Positions 1 to 11,566 are shown, counted from the first letter of the stretch. The stretch: DNA of 64,000 nucleotides from Corynebacterium sp. (GCF_030535495.1 NZ_JAUNRW010000001.1:1-64000); one strand, 5' to 3'. Notes: generated by a model not told the origin, from the letters alone. Numbers and translations: made by a program.

Positions 1-809
1 CGCTGCAGGCCTACTTCCGCATCAACACCGAGAACATGGGCCAGTTCGAGCGCACCCTGATCATCGTCGACGAGGACGCCTACGTCCACTACGTCGAGGG
101 CTGCACCGCCCCGATCTACAAGTCGGACTCGCTGCACTCCGCGGTGGTGGAGATCATCGTGAAGAAGGGCGGCCGCTGCCGCTACACCACGATCCAGAAC
201 TGGTCGAACAACGTCTACAACCTGGTGACCAAGCGCGCCAAGGCCGAAGAGGGCGCGACCATGGAGTGGGTCGACGGCAACATCGGCTCCAAGGTGACCA
301 TGAAGTACCCGGCCGTGTGGATGACCGGCCCCTACGCCAAGGGTGAGGTCCTCTCCGTCGCCTTCGCCGGTGAGGGTCAGTTCCAGGACACCGGCGCCAA
401 GATGACGCACATGGCGCCGCACACCTCCTCGAACATCATCTCCAAGTCCGTGGCCCGGGGTGGCGGCCGCGCCGCCTACCGCGGTCTGGTGCAGGTCAAC
501 GCCAACGCGCACCACTCGTACTCCAACGTCGAGTGCGACGCGCTGCTGGTGGACAACATCTCCCGTTCGGACACCTACCCCTACAACGACATCCGCAACG
601 ACCACGTCGTCCTCGGCCACGAGGCGACCGTCTCCCAGGTGTCGGAGGATCAGCTCTTCTACCTCATGTCCCGCGGCCTGAAGGAAGAGGAGGCCATGGC
701 GATGATCGTGCGTGGCTTCGTCGAGCCCATCGCCAAGGAGCTGCCGATGGAGTACGCGCTCGAGCTCAACCGCCTCATTGAACTGCAGATGGAAGGATCG
801 GTGGGTTAA
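1..809 (+). CDS. sufB: SufB, Fe-S cluster scaffold subunit (5' truncated by window edge)
   Basis: This is the C-terminal part (about 268 residues) of SufB. In the cytosolic SufBC2D complex SufB is the scaffold on which sulfur from SufS/SufU and iron are built into Fe-S clusters. The reading frame is open from base 3 and holds the beta-helix core and the helical C-terminus typical of SufB/SufD; a run near the end ([20 protein letters not shown]) has a close counterpart at the end of the next gene, sufD, showing the two are paralogues. The stop lies 3 bp before the sufD start, so the genes are translated together. The true start and any sufR regulator are upstream of the window. Confidence 0.96.
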   Translation, partial: LQAYFRINTENMGQFERTLIIVDEDAYVHYVEGCTAPIYKSDSLHSAVVEIIVKKGGRCRYTTIQNWSNNVYNLVTKRAKAEEGATMEWVDGNIGSKVTMKYPAVWMTGPYAKGEVLSVAFAGEGQFQDTGAKMTHMAPHTSSNIISKSVARGGGRAAYRGLVQVNANAHHSYSNVECDALLVDNISRSDTYPYNDIRNDHVVLGHEATVSQVSEDQLFYLMSRGLKEEEAMAMIVRGFVEPIAKELPMEYALELNRLIELQMEGSVG

Positions 810-812
810 ACC

Positions 813-1994
813 GTGACCACAGCCACCGCTGTCGACGCCGCCACCCCGCACAACACCAAGGGTGACCTCTTCTCCTCCTTCAACGTCGAGGACTTCCCCG
901 TCCCGGCCGGCCGGGACGAGGAGTGGCGTTTCATCTCCCTGCGCCGCATCCGCGGCCTGCACAACGGCAAGTTCGACGAGGCCACCGCGCAGGACGTGCG
1001 TATCGACGTCCCCGCCTCCGCCGCAGGTTCCGTCACCGCCGAGACCGTCGCCAAGGATGACGAGCGCCTCGGCCGTGCCGCCGCTCCCGTCGACCGGGTC
1101 GCCGCCCAGGCGTGGACCTCGATGGAGGAGGCCTCCTACATCGCCGTCGCCAAGGACGCGCAGGTGTCCGAGCCGATCACCGTGACCATCACCGGCCGGG
1201 GGGAGGGTGTCACCTCGTTCGGTGCCGTCGTCGTCGATGTCGCCGCCGGCGCTGACGCCGTCGTGTTCATCCGCTACACCGGAACCGGCACCCACGCCGA
1301 CAACCTCGAGTTCGTCATCGGTGACAACGCGCGCCTGACCGTCATCGTCGACGCCGACTGGGACGCCGGTGCCGTGCACCTGTCCGGCCAGCACGCCCTG
1401 CTGGGCCGCGACGCCACGCTGCGCTACAACGCCGCGACCTTCGGCGGCGACGTCGTCCGCATGGTCCCGCGCGTGAAGTTCACCGCCCCGGGTGGTGACG
1501 CCGAGCTGCTCGGCGTCTACTTCGCGGACGACGGCCAGTACTTCGAGAACCGCCTCCTGGTCGACCACGCCGTGCCGAACTGCCGCTCCAACGTCATGTA
1601 CAAGGGTGCGCTGCAGGCCGATCCCTCCTCGGATCTGCCCGACGCCCACACCACGTGGGTCGGCGACGTGCTCATCCGCGCCAACGCCCAGGGCACCGAC
1701 ACCTACGAGGTCAACCGGAACCTGGTGCTCACCGAGGGTGCCCGCGCCGACTCCATCCCCAACCTGGAGATCGAGACCGGCGAGATCGCCGGGGCCGGCC
1801 ACGCCGCCACCGTCGGACGCTTCGACGACGAGCAGGTCTTCTACCTCATGGCCCGCGGTATCCCCGAGGCCGAGGCCCGCCGACTCATCATCCGCGGCTT
1901 CTTCTCCGAGGTCATCAACCGCATCCCGGTCGAGTCCATCCGCGAGGAACTGGAGAGCCGCGTCACCGACGAGCTCGAGTCCGTCACCGCTTAA
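813..1994 (+). CDS. sufD: SufD, Fe-S cluster assembly protein
   Basis: SufD is the second beta-helix subunit of the SufBC2D scaffold and is needed for iron loading onto it. The 393-residue product has the family length and keeps the C-terminal SufB/SufD pattern (FYLMARGIPEAEARRLIIRG). I chose the GTG at 813, three bases after the sufB stop; it gives a normal N-terminus and no better in-frame start is seen. It lies between sufB and sufC in the conserved actinobacterial suf operon. No separate promoter is visible, so expression should follow the promoter upstream of the window. Confidence 0.96.
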   Translation: MTTATAVDAATPHNTKGDLFSSFNVEDFPVPAGRDEEWRFISLRRIRGLHNGKFDEATAQDVRIDVPASAAGSVTAETVAKDDERLGRAAAPVDRVAAQAWTSMEEASYIAVAKDAQVSEPITVTITGRGEGVTSFGAVVVDVAAGADAVVFIRYTGTGTHADNLEFVIGDNARLTVIVDADWDAGAVHLSGQHALLGRDATLRYNAATFGGDVVRMVPRVKFTAPGGDAELLGVYFADDGQYFENRLLVDHAVPNCRSNVMYKGALQADPSSDLPDAHTTWVGDVLIRANAQGTDTYEVNRNLVLTEGARADSIPNLEIETGEIAGAGHAATVGRFDDEQVFYLMARGIPEAEARRLIIRGFFSEVINRIPVESIREELESRVTDELESVTA

Positions 1995-2024
1995 CCCACC
2001 CCCACAGATCTGAAAGAGACGTAC

Positions 2025-4027
<2,003 letters not shown>

Positions 4028-4028
4028 A

Positions 4029-4481
4029 ATGAACCTGGAGTCCATGTACCAGGAAGTGATCCTGGACCACTACAAGAACCCGCAGCACGCCGGCCTGCGC
4101 GAGCCCTACGAGGCGGAGGTGCACCACGTCAACCCGTCGTGCGGCGACGAGCTCACCCTGCGGGTGCAGCTCTCCGCCGACGGGGAGCGTATCGACGACG
4201 TGTCCTACCACGCCGAGGGCTGTTCCATCTCGCAGGCCTCCACCTCGGTGATGGCCGAGGAGATCATGGGCCTGCCCATCGACGACGCCAACGCCAAGCT
4301 CGCCGAGTTCGAGCGCATGATCCTCTCACGCGGCACCGTGGACGGGGACGAGGAGCTCATCGGCGACGGCATCGCCTTCACCGGTGTGTCCCGTTACCCC
4401 GCCCGCGTCAAGTGCGCCCTGCTGGGATGGAAGGCCTTCCAGGCCGCCACCGCCGACGCCCTCCACGAAAGGGAGAAGTAA
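4029..4481 (+). CDS. sufU: SufU, zinc-dependent sulfurtransferase of the SUF system
   Basis: SufU accepts the SufS persulfide and relays sulfur to SufBCD in Gram-positive bacteria. The 150-residue protein has the IscU/SufU fold and the three conserved cysteines, C38 (NPSCGDELTL), C65 (AEGCSISQAS) and C129 (RVKCALLGW), that bind Zn and take the sulfur. The GLPIDDANA-to-DGDEELIGDGI region is the insertion that separates SufU from IscU. It is packed between sufS (1-bp gap) and sufT (start directly after the stop). Confidence 0.95.
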   Translation: MNLESMYQEVILDHYKNPQHAGLREPYEAEVHHVNPSCGDELTLRVQLSADGERIDDVSYHAEGCSISQASTSVMAEEIMGLPIDDANAKLAEFERMILSRGTVDGDEELIGDGIAFTGVSRYPARVKCALLGWKAFQAATADALHEREK

Positions 4482-4871
4482 ATGACCGAGCAGAACCCCA
4501 CCGACAACATCCAGCGCCAGCGCCCGGAGACGCTCACCGAGGAGCAGGAGGCGCTCGCCTTCGACGTCACCGAGTACCTCTACGACGTCATCGACCCCGA
4601 GCTGGGCATCAACGTCGTTGATCTCGGCCTCGTCTACGACGTGTGGATCGAGGACCGCGAGGGCGAGGACGTCGCCATGATCAACATGACGCTGACCTCC
4701 CCGGCCTGCCCGCTCACCGACGTCATCGAGGACCAGGTCCAGGCGGCGCTGGTGGGCAACGGCATCGTCGACCACATCGACCTCGAGTGGGTGTGGCTGC
4801 CGGCCTGGGGCCACCACATGATCACCGAGGACGGCCGCGAGCAGCTGCGCTCCCTCGGCTTCGCCGTCTAG
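4482..4871 (+). CDS. sufT: SufT, MIP18/DUF59-family Fe-S maturation protein
   Basis: This 129-residue protein belongs to the MIP18 (DUF59) family. In Actinobacteria and Staphylococcus SufT helps Fe-S proteins mature when demand is high. The core DPELGINVVDLGLVYDV and the conserved cysteine in SPACPLTDVI are present; a short acidic N-terminal extension precedes the domain. It closes the suf operon, starting immediately after sufU. Its 3' end overlaps the convergent gene at 4868 by 4 bp, and no hairpin terminator is obvious at this junction. Confidence 0.92.
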   Translation: MTEQNPTDNIQRQRPETLTEEQEALAFDVTEYLYDVIDPELGINVVDLGLVYDVWIEDREGEDVAMINMTLTSPACPLTDVIEDQVQAALVGNGIVDHIDLEWVWLPAWGHHMITEDGREQLRSLGFAV

Positions 4872-5380
4872 CCGGATCCGCTCGCCTCACCCAGGCACGC
4901 CGCCATGAACGCCGCGTTGGCCGGGGTGGGGGCGAAGGCGGTCGGCCACGTGGACACCATGCCGTCGAGGATCCCGCCGTCGTAGTCGAAGGAGCGCGCC
5001 ACCTCCAGCCGGTCGGCGCAGTACTCCACGATGTCCCCGTAGGGCCGCTGCCCGGCCTCCTGCCCGAGGTCCGCGGCCTCCCCGGCCCGCATCATGCCGA
5101 GGCCGAACAGGCCGACGGCGACGGGGATGAGGATCCAGCCACCGCGGCGTCGAGAAGCACGAGGCAGCGCGGGAGCGGGCGCGGCCGCCGGCTGGGGCGC
5201 GCGCGCCGTCCCGAGCGGGCGGGCGCTGACCTCCTGGAGGGAGGCCGCCGTCAGGCCGTGGTCCACCAGTGCGGTGCGGATCTGCGCGTCCGAGGGATCA
5301 TCGGCAAAGCGCAGCACCAGCGAGCCGTGCTGGAACTGTCCCACCGTGTACTCGACGATGTAGTCGCGACCGACGTTCAT
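4868..5380 (-). CDS. Unknown single-pass membrane protein
   Basis: I do not recognise a characterised family. The 170-residue product has a small N-terminal domain (about residues 1-55), an Ala/Pro-rich linker (about 57-75), a basic patch RRRGG, one transmembrane helix (about 80-97) and an external C-terminal part of about 70 residues. Such a layout would fit an envelope protein with a cytoplasmic sensor-like domain, but function is not inferred. The ATG is 6 bp downstream of a TAAGGT box, so the mRNA is probably leaderless. The gene is divergent from the ABC-F gene and convergent with sufT. Confidence 0.7.
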   Translation of the reverse strand: MNVGRDYIVEYTVGQFQHGSLVLRFADDPSDAQIRTALVDHGLTAASLQEVSARPLGTARAPQPAAAPAPALPRASRRRGGWILIPVAVGLFGLGMMRAGEAADLGQEAGQRPYGDIVEYCADRLEVARSFDYDGGILDGMVSTWPTAFAPTPANAAFMAACLGEASGSG

Positions 5381-5386
5381 GCCTCC

Positions 5387-5392
5387 ACCTTA
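5387..5392 (-). promoter_or_regulatory. -10 box of the 170-aa membrane protein gene
   Basis: TAAGGT on the minus strand, 6 bp before the ATG at 5380; leaderless arrangement. It sits back-to-back with the ABC-F -10 box in a 32-bp intergenic space. Confidence 0.6.
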
Positions 5393-5398
5393 GATTGA

Positions 5399-5404
5399 TA
5401 GGAT
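5399..5404 (+). promoter_or_regulatory. -10 box of the ABC-F gene
   Basis: TAGGAT, 8 bp before the GTG at 5413. The spacing puts transcription start at or next to the start codon and supports the GTG over longer upstream starts. Confidence 0.6.
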
Positions 5405-5412
5405 GGCCCCTT

Positions 5413-7044
5413 GTGATTGTCACCAATGACCTCGAAGTTCGCGTCGGCGCCCGCACGCTGCTGACCGCCCCCGGCCAGCACCTGCGGGTGCAGCCCGGCG
5501 ACCGCATCGGACTGGTGGGGCGTAACGGTGCCGGCAAGACCACCACGATGCGCATCCTGGCGGGGGAGACCCAGCCCTACGGCGGCGAGGTGACCACCTC
5601 CGGGGAGATCGGCTACCTGCCCCAGGATTCCCGCGAGGGAAACGTCGAGCAGACCGCTCGTGACCGCGTGCTCTCCGCCCGTGGCCTGGACCGCATCCGT
5701 TCCTCCATGGAACGCCAGCAGGAGATCATGGAGGGGGCGGAGACCGCCGGCAAGCGCGACGCCGCGATCCGCAAGTACTCCCGCCTCGAGGAGCAGTACT
5801 ACTCGCTGGGCGGCTACGAGGCCGATTCCGAGGCCGCCCAGATCTGCGACAACCTCGGGCTGCCCGCCCGCATCCTCGATCAGCCGCTGCACACGCTCTC
5901 CGGCGGCCAGCGCCGCCGCGTCGAACTGGCGCAGATCCTCTTCGCCGCCACCAACGGTTCCGGCAAGTCGCAGACCACCCTGCTTCTCGACGAACCCACC
6001 AACCACCTCGACGCCGACTCCATCACCTGGCTGCGCGGGTTTCTGGCCAAGCACGAGGGCGGGCTCATCATGATCTCGCACGACGTCGAGCTTCTCGACG
6101 ACGTGTGCAACAAGATCTGGTTCCTCGACGCCGTCCGCGCCGAGGCCGACGTGTACAACATGGGTTTCGCCAAGTACAAGGACGCCCGCGCCCTCGACGA
6201 GGCGCGTCGCCGCCGCGAGCGCGCCAACGCCGAGAAGAAGGCCGCTGCCCTGCAGAAGCAGGCCGCGAAACTCGGCGCCAAGGCCACCAAGGCCGCCGCC
6301 TCCAAGCAGATGCTGGCGCGCGCCGACCGCATGCTCGGCTCCCTCGACGAGGTGCGCGTGGCCGACCGCGTCGCCGCCATCTCCTTCCCGGAGCCCGCGC
6401 CCTGCGGCAAGACCCCGCTGTTCGCCAAGGGGCTGACCAAGATGTACGGCTCCCTCGAGGTCTTCGCGGGAGTCGACCTGGCCGTGGACAAGGGTTCGCG
6501 GGTGGTCGTCCTCGGCTTCAACGGTGCCGGCAAGACGACCCTGCTCAAGCTGCTGGCCGGAGTGGAGCGCACGGACGGCGAAGGTGGCATCGTCAGCGGT
6601 CACGGCCTCAAGATCGGCTACTTCGCCCAGGAACACGACACCATTGATCCGGCCAAGTCCGTGTGGCAGAACACCATCGAGGCCTGCCCCGAGGCCGGAG
6701 AGCAGGACCTGCGGGGCCTGCTCGGCGCCTTCATGTTCTCCGGCGAACAGCTCGACCAGCCCGCCGGCACGCTCTCCGGTGGTGAGAAGACCCGCCTGGC
6801 TCTGGCCGCGCTCGTCTCCTCCCGCGCCAACGTCCTGCTTCTCGACGAGCCCACCAACAACCTCGACCCCCAGTCCCGCGAGCAGGTCCTCGACGCCCTG
6901 CGCACCTACCGGGGGGCGGTCGTCCTGGTCACCCACGACCCCGGCGCCGTCAAGGCCCTGGAGCCCGAGCGCGTCATCGTCCTTCCCGACGGCGACGAGG
7001 ACCTCTGGTCCGACGAGTACATGGAGATCGTGGAACTGGCCTAG
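5413..7044 (+). CDS. ABC-F family ATPase (ribosome-associated)
   Basis: ABC-F proteins are soluble twin-ATPases that act on the ribosome rather than in transport. The 543-residue product has two ABC domains: Walker A GRNGAGKTT near residue 37 with signature LSGGQRRRVELAQ, and a second GFNGAGKTT with LSGGEKTRLALA; both have LLLDEPTN. They are joined by a charged helical linker rich in Ala, Lys and Arg (about residues 255-315), the P-site-tRNA interaction region of this family. There are no transmembrane segments. The gene matches the position of M. tuberculosis Rv1473. I cannot tell whether it is an EttA-like translation factor or an antibiotic-protection type. Confidence 0.92.
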   Translation: MIVTNDLEVRVGARTLLTAPGQHLRVQPGDRIGLVGRNGAGKTTTMRILAGETQPYGGEVTTSGEIGYLPQDSREGNVEQTARDRVLSARGLDRIRSSMERQQEIMEGAETAGKRDAAIRKYSRLEEQYYSLGGYEADSEAAQICDNLGLPARILDQPLHTLSGGQRRRVELAQILFAATNGSGKSQTTLLLDEPTNHLDADSITWLRGFLAKHEGGLIMISHDVELLDDVCNKIWFLDAVRAEADVYNMGFAKYKDARALDEARRRRERANAEKKAAALQKQAAKLGAKATKAAASKQMLARADRMLGSLDEVRVADRVAAISFPEPAPCGKTPLFAKGLTKMYGSLEVFAGVDLAVDKGSRVVVLGFNGAGKTTLLKLLAGVERTDGEGGIVSGHGLKIGYFAQEHDTIDPAKSVWQNTIEACPEAGEQDLRGLLGAFMFSGEQLDQPAGTLSGGEKTRLALAALVSSRANVLLLDEPTNNLDPQSREQVLDALRTYRGAVVLVTHDPGAVKALEPERVIVLPDGDEDLWSDEYMEIVELA

Positions 7045-7047
7045 TCT
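7042..7047 (+). promoter_or_regulatory. -10 box overlapping the ABC-F stop codon
   Basis: TAGTCT, 7 bp before the ATG at 7055. Its first three bases are the TAG stop of the preceding gene. Confidence 0.55.
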
Positions 7048-7054
7048 GGGGCAC

Positions 7055-7312
7055 ATGTTCGGCAACTCAGCACAGCAGGCGCGTATCGACGAGCTCACCC
7101 GGCGGGTGGCCTCCCTGGAGAAGACCGTGGCCGCCCTATGTCAGCAGGCCGGCCTGCCGGAGCCACCGGCGATGGGGGTCGTGGCCTCCGCTGCCGTGCG
7201 GGCACTGGTGGCCGAGGGCAAGCCGATTATGGCCATCAAGAAGCTCCGGGAGGAGACCGGTCTGGGGCTGCGGGAGGCGAAGCTGATCGTGGATGAGATT
7301 CAGCGCGCGTAG
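7055..7312 (+). CDS. Small protein with ribosomal L7/L12 C-terminal-like motif
   Basis: This 85-residue protein has a short N-terminal helix predicted as coiled coil (residues 6-28, ARIDELTRRVASLEKTVAAL), a Pro-containing linker, and a C-terminal IKKLREETGLGLREAKLIVDE segment. That segment matches the factor-binding motif of ribosomal protein L7/L12 (IK.VR..TGLGL.EAK.LV). Small L7/L12-CTD-like proteins are known in Actinobacteria, but their role is unclear. A leaderless start is suggested by the box at 7042. The 3' end overlaps the convergent amidotransferase gene by 13 bp. Confidence 0.75.
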   Translation: MFGNSAQQARIDELTRRVASLEKTVAALCQQAGLPEPPAMGVVASAAVRALVAEGKPIMAIKKLREETGLGLREAKLIVDEIQRA

Positions 7313-8040
7313 CGCACCGCGAAGTTCCGCAGGATGCGATCGTCGACGGTGAGGTCCACCCCGCGGGTGCCGGCGAGGATCTCGTCGAGCTCGTGGGGCT
7401 CGTAGTAGCCGGCGTCGGCGTAGATGCGCAGGCGCTGCTCGAACTGCGCGGGAGCGAGCTCGGGGTGGAACTGGGTGGCGTAGATGTTGTCCTGTACCCG
7501 GAACATCTGGGTGGGGCAGTTCTCGCCGGTGGCCAGGACGGTGGCGACGTCAGGAAGCACCGCCACCGCCTCCTTGTGGCCGACCATGGTGTGGAAGGAC
7601 TGTGGCATGCCGTCCAGCAGGGGATCCTCACGCACGATGCTCACCTGGATGACCTGGGGTTTTTCGCTGTAGGTCTCGTCGATACGCGCGCCGATGGCGG
7701 TGCCGACGGTGCCGACGCCGTAGCAGGCGCCGAACAGCGGGAAGTCACGGTCGAGGACCTCGTCCATCATCACAGCCAGATCCGCCTCGACGCGCATCTG
7801 CAGGGGGGATTTCACCGGGTCGGAGGCGTTGAAGGGGCTGCCGCCGAGGATGATGCCGGAATAGTCGCGGACATCCACGCGCCCGAGTTCCCGGGCCTCC
7901 AGACGGAGCTGGACGATGCCGGAGGTTCCCAGGCCCATCTTCTCCCGGAAGCTGACGAGCTCGGCGGCCGCCGCCACGTCCTCGGGGCGGGTGCTCAGCA
8001 GCAGGAAGGGCTTGCGGGGGTGGATGGTCGATCCGGGCAT
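7300..8040 (-). CDS. Class I glutamine amidotransferase-like protein
   Basis: Free-standing class I glutamine amidotransferase (GMP-synthase GATase-like fold), 246 residues. The nucleophile is C106 in FGACYGVG, the oxyanion strand is GIILGGSP, and the catalytic His and Glu are H192 and E194 in QFHPE, so glutamine hydrolysis is plausible. No synthase domain is attached and the acceptor is unknown. I chose the ATG at 8040 rather than one six codons upstream because a TAGACT box ends 7 bp before it. A second paralogue lies at 12292-13026. Confidence 0.85.
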   Translation of the reverse strand: MPGSTIHPRKPFLLLSTRPEDVAAAAELVSFREKMGLGTSGIVQLRLEARELGRVDVRDYSGIILGGSPFNASDPVKSPLQMRVEADLAVMMDEVLDRDFPLFGACYGVGTVGTAIGARIDETYSEKPQVIQVSIVREDPLLDGMPQSFHTMVGHKEAVAVLPDVATVLATGENCPTQMFRVQDNIYATQFHPELAPAQFEQRLRIYADAGYYEPHELDEILAGTRGVDLTVDDRILRNFAVRYAR

Positions 8041-8047
8041 ACCAAGC

Positions 8048-8053
8048 AGTCTA
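8048..8053 (-). promoter_or_regulatory. -10 box of the first amidotransferase gene
   Basis: TAGACT on the minus strand, 7 bp before the ATG at 8040; decides the start codon and suggests a leaderless mRNA. Confidence 0.55.
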
Positions 8054-8073
8054 GTCAACCGCCCGGGGCACTC

Positions 8074-10737
8074 CTAAACGCGGCGGCGGATGAACTTGTC
8101 CGTCTCCACTGCGGCGAAGACTATGACACCCGCCAGGATCGGCACGCCCCAGCTGAGCAGGCTCACGGAGGTGGTGTCGAAGGCCGCCTGCATGAACGGC
8201 AGGTAGGCGAAACTCAGCTGGAGAGCCAGCATGACGCCCACGCACAGCCAGGAGACCGGATTCGTGGTGAACAACTCCCTGCGCAGTGCGCTGACGCGGG
8301 AGAAGCGGGCCGAGAAGAGGTAGAAGACCTGCCCGATGACCAGTGTGTTCACGGCGATCGTGCGGGAGACATCCACAGCGGCGCCGTTGGTCTGCAGGTA
8401 CTGGAACACGGCGATCGTGGCGCCGCCGATGAGGACGGAGACATAAAGGATGCGCAGGATCGCCTCCGAGTCCAGCAGCGCGGCCTCGGGGTTGCGGGGA
8501 CGCCGGCGCATGATGCCCGGCTCGGCGGGCTCGAAGCTCAAGGCGAGGGACAGCGTCACGGCGGTGATGAGGTTGACCCACAGCACCTGCAGGGGGGTGA
8601 TCGGCAGGGTCATGCCGACGAGCATGGCGACGAAGATGACCAGGCCCTGCGCGCCGTTGGTCGGGAGCATGAACACGATGGCCTTGCGCAGGTTGTCGTA
8701 GATCGTGCGGCCCATCTTCATGGCGGCGGCGATGGTGGCGAAGTTGTCGTCGGCAAGCACGATGTCGGCGGCGTCCTTCGTCGCCTCCGTGCCCTTGATG
8801 CCCATGGCCACGCCCACGTCGGCCTGTTTGAGGGAGGGGGCGTCATTGACGCCGTCGCCGGTCATGGACACGACCTCGCCGTTGGCCTGGAGCGCGCGGA
8901 CCAGCCGCAGTTTGTGCTCGGGGGAGGTGCGGGCGAAGACGTCGTAGTCACGGACGATGGTCTGCAGCTCGGAGTCGCTGGCGGCCTCGAGCTCTGCTCC
9001 GGTGATGGCGCGGTGGCCGGACAGACCGACCTCCCTGCCGATTGCGGCGGCCGTGGAGGCGTGGTCACCGGTGATCATGCGCACCCGCACCCCCGCGGCC
9101 TGGACGGTGCGGACCGCCTCGAGGACCTCGTCGCGGGGCGGATCAATGATGCCGTAGAGGCCGAGGAAGATGAAACCGCCGGCGTCGATGTCCGCGACCT
9201 CCACGGCGTGCATCCCGGCCCCCGGGCGGCAGGCGGCGGCCAGCACGCGCAGGCCGCGCGCACCGAACTCCTCGATCTTGTCCTCCCAGTACTCCCGGTC
9301 CAGCGGCTCGGTGTCGCCTGCGGGCGTGGTCTGCCGGTCGCAGCGGTCGAGCAGCCGGTCCGGGGCACCCTTGAGGTGGATGACCGGGCCGTCCTCCATC
9401 TCATCGAGGGTGGCCATGTACTTGAACTCGGAGTCGAAGGGGACTTCGTCGATGCGCCGGTGCGCGGTGTCCACCCCCGCCTTAAGCGCAAAGGTGCGCA
9501 GGCCCCCGTCGGTCGGCTCGCCGGTGAGGACCCAGCGCTCGTCGCGCTTTACGACGCCCGCGTCATTCGCGTACGCCGCCACCTGCGCCATCCGCGCCAG
9601 GTCGGGGTGGTCGGTGGTGGTGACCACGCGGTCGTCGAGAAGCATCGTGCCCTCCGGCGCATAGCCGGTGCCGGTGACCTCGTAGGTGTGGTTGCGGGTG
9701 TGCACGGCGCGGACGGTCATCTCGTTGCGGGTGAGCGTGCCGGTCTTGTCGGTGCAGATGGTGGTGACCGAACCCAGTGTCTCGACGGAGGTCAGCCGTC
9801 GGGTGATCGCGTTGCGGGAGGCCATCTTCTGTACGCCGAGCGCCAGCGTGATGGCCATGACGGCCGGCAGCCCCTCGGGGATGGCGGCGACGGCGAAGCC
9901 GATGGCCGACATGAGCACCTCACCCCACGCCGTGCCGTAGATGATCACCGAGACGCCGATCATGAGCGCGGCCAGCAACACCGCGCCGATGGCCAGGATG
10001 GAGGAGAAGCGGCTCATGGAGCGGGTCAGCGGGGTCTGCACTCCCTCCACCTCGTCGAGCATGGTGGTGATGTGACCGATCTGGGTGTCCGCTCCGGTGG
10101 CGGTGACCACCCCCAGGCCCGTGCCGGCGGAGACGGTGGTACCGGAAAACGCCATGGAGGTGCGGTCGCCGAGATCGGAGGCCTCCTCCACCGCTTCGGT
10201 CTGCTTGTCCGAGGGCACGGACTCACCGGTAAGTGCCGATTCCTCGATCCGCAGGCTGGCGGTCTGGAACAACCGCAGGTCAGCCGGGACCTTGTCGCCG
10301 GGACGCAGGCGGACCACGTCACCGGGAACCAGCTCGGAGGAGTCGACGCTCACCCAGGCTCCGTCGCGCAACACCTCGGAGGTGGGGGAGAGCATGTCGC
10401 GGATGGCGGCGAGCGCGTCGGCGGCCTTGCCCTCCTGGAAGAAGCCGACCGCCGCATTGATGATGACCACCGCGGCGATGACGATGGTGTCCACCACCTC
10501 GCCGAGCACCGCCGTGAGAACCGCCGCCGCGATGAGGACGTAGATCATCGGGTCCTGGAACTGGCGAAACAGTCGCTGCCACCAGGTTTCCTCCGCGGCC
10601 TGGGGAAGTGCGTTCTCACCGTAGTGCTCCAACGCGCTCGAGGCGTCAGCGCGGCTCAGCCCTTCCGGTCGACTGCCCACATCCTCGAAGACGTCAGCGA
10701 CGGGGAGGGCATGGGCGGCGGGGGCTGGGGTAGTCAC
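8074..10737 (-). CDS. Type II (Ca2+/Mg2+-like) P-type cation ATPase
   Basis: 887-residue P-type ATPase that should move a cation across the cytoplasmic membrane at the cost of ATP. All core motifs are present: TGES in the actuator domain, the phosphorylation site DKTGTLT, the hinge GDGVND, and PEGLPA in the fourth transmembrane helix, which is typical of type IIA/IIB calcium or related pumps. It has the N-terminal cation-ATPase domain, two helix pairs around the actuator, and a six-helix C-terminal bundle. No heavy-metal-binding domain (CXXC) is present. The GTG start is 8 bp after a TACAGT box. Substrate (Ca2+, Mg2+ or Mn2+) cannot be fixed by reading. Confidence 0.93.
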   Translation of the reverse strand: MTTPAPAAHALPVADVFEDVGSRPEGLSRADASSALEHYGENALPQAAEETWWQRLFRQFQDPMIYVLIAAAVLTAVLGEVVDTIVIAAVVIINAAVGFFQEGKAADALAAIRDMLSPTSEVLRDGAWVSVDSSELVPGDVVRLRPGDKVPADLRLFQTASLRIEESALTGESVPSDKQTEAVEEASDLGDRTSMAFSGTTVSAGTGLGVVTATGADTQIGHITTMLDEVEGVQTPLTRSMSRFSSILAIGAVLLAALMIGVSVIIYGTAWGEVLMSAIGFAVAAIPEGLPAVMAITLALGVQKMASRNAITRRLTSVETLGSVTTICTDKTGTLTRNEMTVRAVHTRNHTYEVTGTGYAPEGTMLLDDRVVTTTDHPDLARMAQVAAYANDAGVVKRDERWVLTGEPTDGGLRTFALKAGVDTAHRRIDEVPFDSEFKYMATLDEMEDGPVIHLKGAPDRLLDRCDRQTTPAGDTEPLDREYWEDKIEEFGARGLRVLAAACRPGAGMHAVEVADIDAGGFIFLGLYGIIDPPRDEVLEAVRTVQAAGVRVRMITGDHASTAAAIGREVGLSGHRAITGAELEAASDSELQTIVRDYDVFARTSPEHKLRLVRALQANGEVVSMTGDGVNDAPSLKQADVGVAMGIKGTEATKDAADIVLADDNFATIAAAMKMGRTIYDNLRKAIVFMLPTNGAQGLVIFVAMLVGMTLPITPLQVLWVNLITAVTLSLALSFEPAEPGIMRRRPRNPEAALLDSEAILRILYVSVLIGGATIAVFQYLQTNGAAVDVSRTIAVNTLVIGQVFYLFSARFSRVSALRRELFTTNPVSWLCVGVMLALQLSFAYLPFMQAAFDTTSVSLLSWGVPILAGVIVFAAVETDKFIRRRV

Positions 10738-10745
10738 ATACGCCC

Positions 10746-10751
10746 ACTGTA
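10746..10751 (-). promoter_or_regulatory. -10 box of the P-type ATPase gene
   Basis: TACAGT on the minus strand, 8 bp before the GTG at 10737; leaderless arrangement. Confidence 0.55.
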
Positions 10752-10804
10752 CCCGCGTGCGATTGCGCTTATCAGTCGCGCAGACCCCCGGCGGCGAGGC
10801 TGGC

Positions 10805-10810
10805 TAAGCT
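10805..10810 (+). promoter_or_regulatory. -10 box of the small PLDc_N-like gene
   Basis: TAAGCT, 7 bp before the ATG at 10818; leaderless arrangement. It serves the 10818-11557 gene pair. Confidence 0.55.
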
Positions 10811-10817
10811 GGACTCC

Positions 10818-11057
10818 ATGATTAGCCGCAACCCTTCCCTGTCCCAGCTCCGCACCGAATTCAACGACATGTCCACCACCGCGCGCGTGAGCCTCATCGC
10901 CGGTGTCGCCGCGGAACTCGCCGCCAAGGTCGGCGCGTGGGTGGACCTCTACCGCCGCCCGGCGTCCAAGGTCCGTGGCCCGAAGTGGGCGTGGGCACTG
11001 GCGCAGTTCATCAACGGCATCGGCCCGGCGGCGTACTGGTCTGTCGGACGAAAATGA
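10818..11057 (+). CDS. Small protein resembling PLDc_N/membrane-helix proteins
   Basis: 79-residue protein. The C-terminal half (KVRGPKWAWALAQFINGIG, then PAAYWSVGRK) resembles the short PLDc_N-type motif (R-G-P-K-W, a hydrophobic stretch, G-P-x-x-Y, G-R) found in small actinobacterial membrane proteins. A first hydrophobic helix (about 22-40) may also contact the membrane. Function unknown. Its TGA overlaps the ATG of the DUF1990 gene (ATGA), so the two are probably translated together. Confidence 0.7.
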   Translation: MISRNPSLSQLRTEFNDMSTTARVSLIAGVAAELAAKVGAWVDLYRRPASKVRGPKWAWALAQFINGIGPAAYWSVGRK

Positions 11058-11557
11058 TCACGCGCGGCCACCTGTCCTATCCCGCCCATCTCCAGTTGGC
11101 GACCCTGCAGCTGGCCCGCGGACGCAGCCCCCGGGAACTGGGTCTTCACCGCTGGACGGTGACCGACCACACGGTGACCCTCGGCCGTGGCGCCGAGGTG
11201 TTCGAGGCAGCCAGCGAGCGCCTGCTCACCTGGCAGGCCCACGCCCACGCCCGCGTCCGGGTGCAACGCCTCGGCCCACTCGTGCGGCTGCGTTTCGGCC
11301 CGACCACCTCCTCGTGCCTGATCATCCACGAAGAGAAGTCCCCGACCCGCACGCTGCTGGTCTACGGAACGCTGCCGGCACACGTGGAGTCGGGCGAGGA
11401 GGCCTTCCTCATCGAGCAGGCCCCCGACGGCACCGTGACCGGCCGGATCATCGCCTTCTCGCGGCACTCCTGGTGGCTGGCCAAGTGGGGTGGTCCGGTG
11501 GCGCGGGCGGTGCAGCGCTGGGCCACCCGCCGATACGCCGCCGGAATGCGACCCTGA
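11054..11557 (+). CDS. DUF1990 family protein
   Basis: 167-residue protein of the DUF1990 family, found in Actinobacteria and plants and related in fold to START-like proteins; its biochemical role is not established. Family marks are the N-terminal LGRGAEVFEAASERLLTWQAH, the central LLVYGTLPAHVESGEEAFLIE (gTlp.H.e.GEEaF) and the C-terminal AFSRHSWWLAKWGGPVARAV. The ATG overlaps the stop of the preceding small gene, which fixes the start; a longer open frame upstream lies over that gene in another frame. Confidence 0.88.
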   Translation: MITRGHLSYPAHLQLATLQLARGRSPRELGLHRWTVTDHTVTLGRGAEVFEAASERLLTWQAHAHARVRVQRLGPLVRLRFGPTTSSCLIIHEEKSPTRTLLVYGTLPAHVESGEEAFLIEQAPDGTVTGRIIAFSRHSWWLAKWGGPVARAVQRWATRRYAAGMRP

Positions 11558-11566
11558 AACTTTCCG

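Noticed and set aside
5377..7098. A 573-codon minus-strand frame opposite the ABC-F gene
   Set aside because: Low-complexity Gly/Leu/Val shadow; the plus strand encodes two intact ABC domains.
7393..10821. A 1142-codon open frame on the plus strand opposite the P-type ATPase
   Set aside because: It is the antisense shadow of a GC-rich gene; the composition is Gly/Asp/His-rich without domains, and the minus-strand gene has all P-type motifs.
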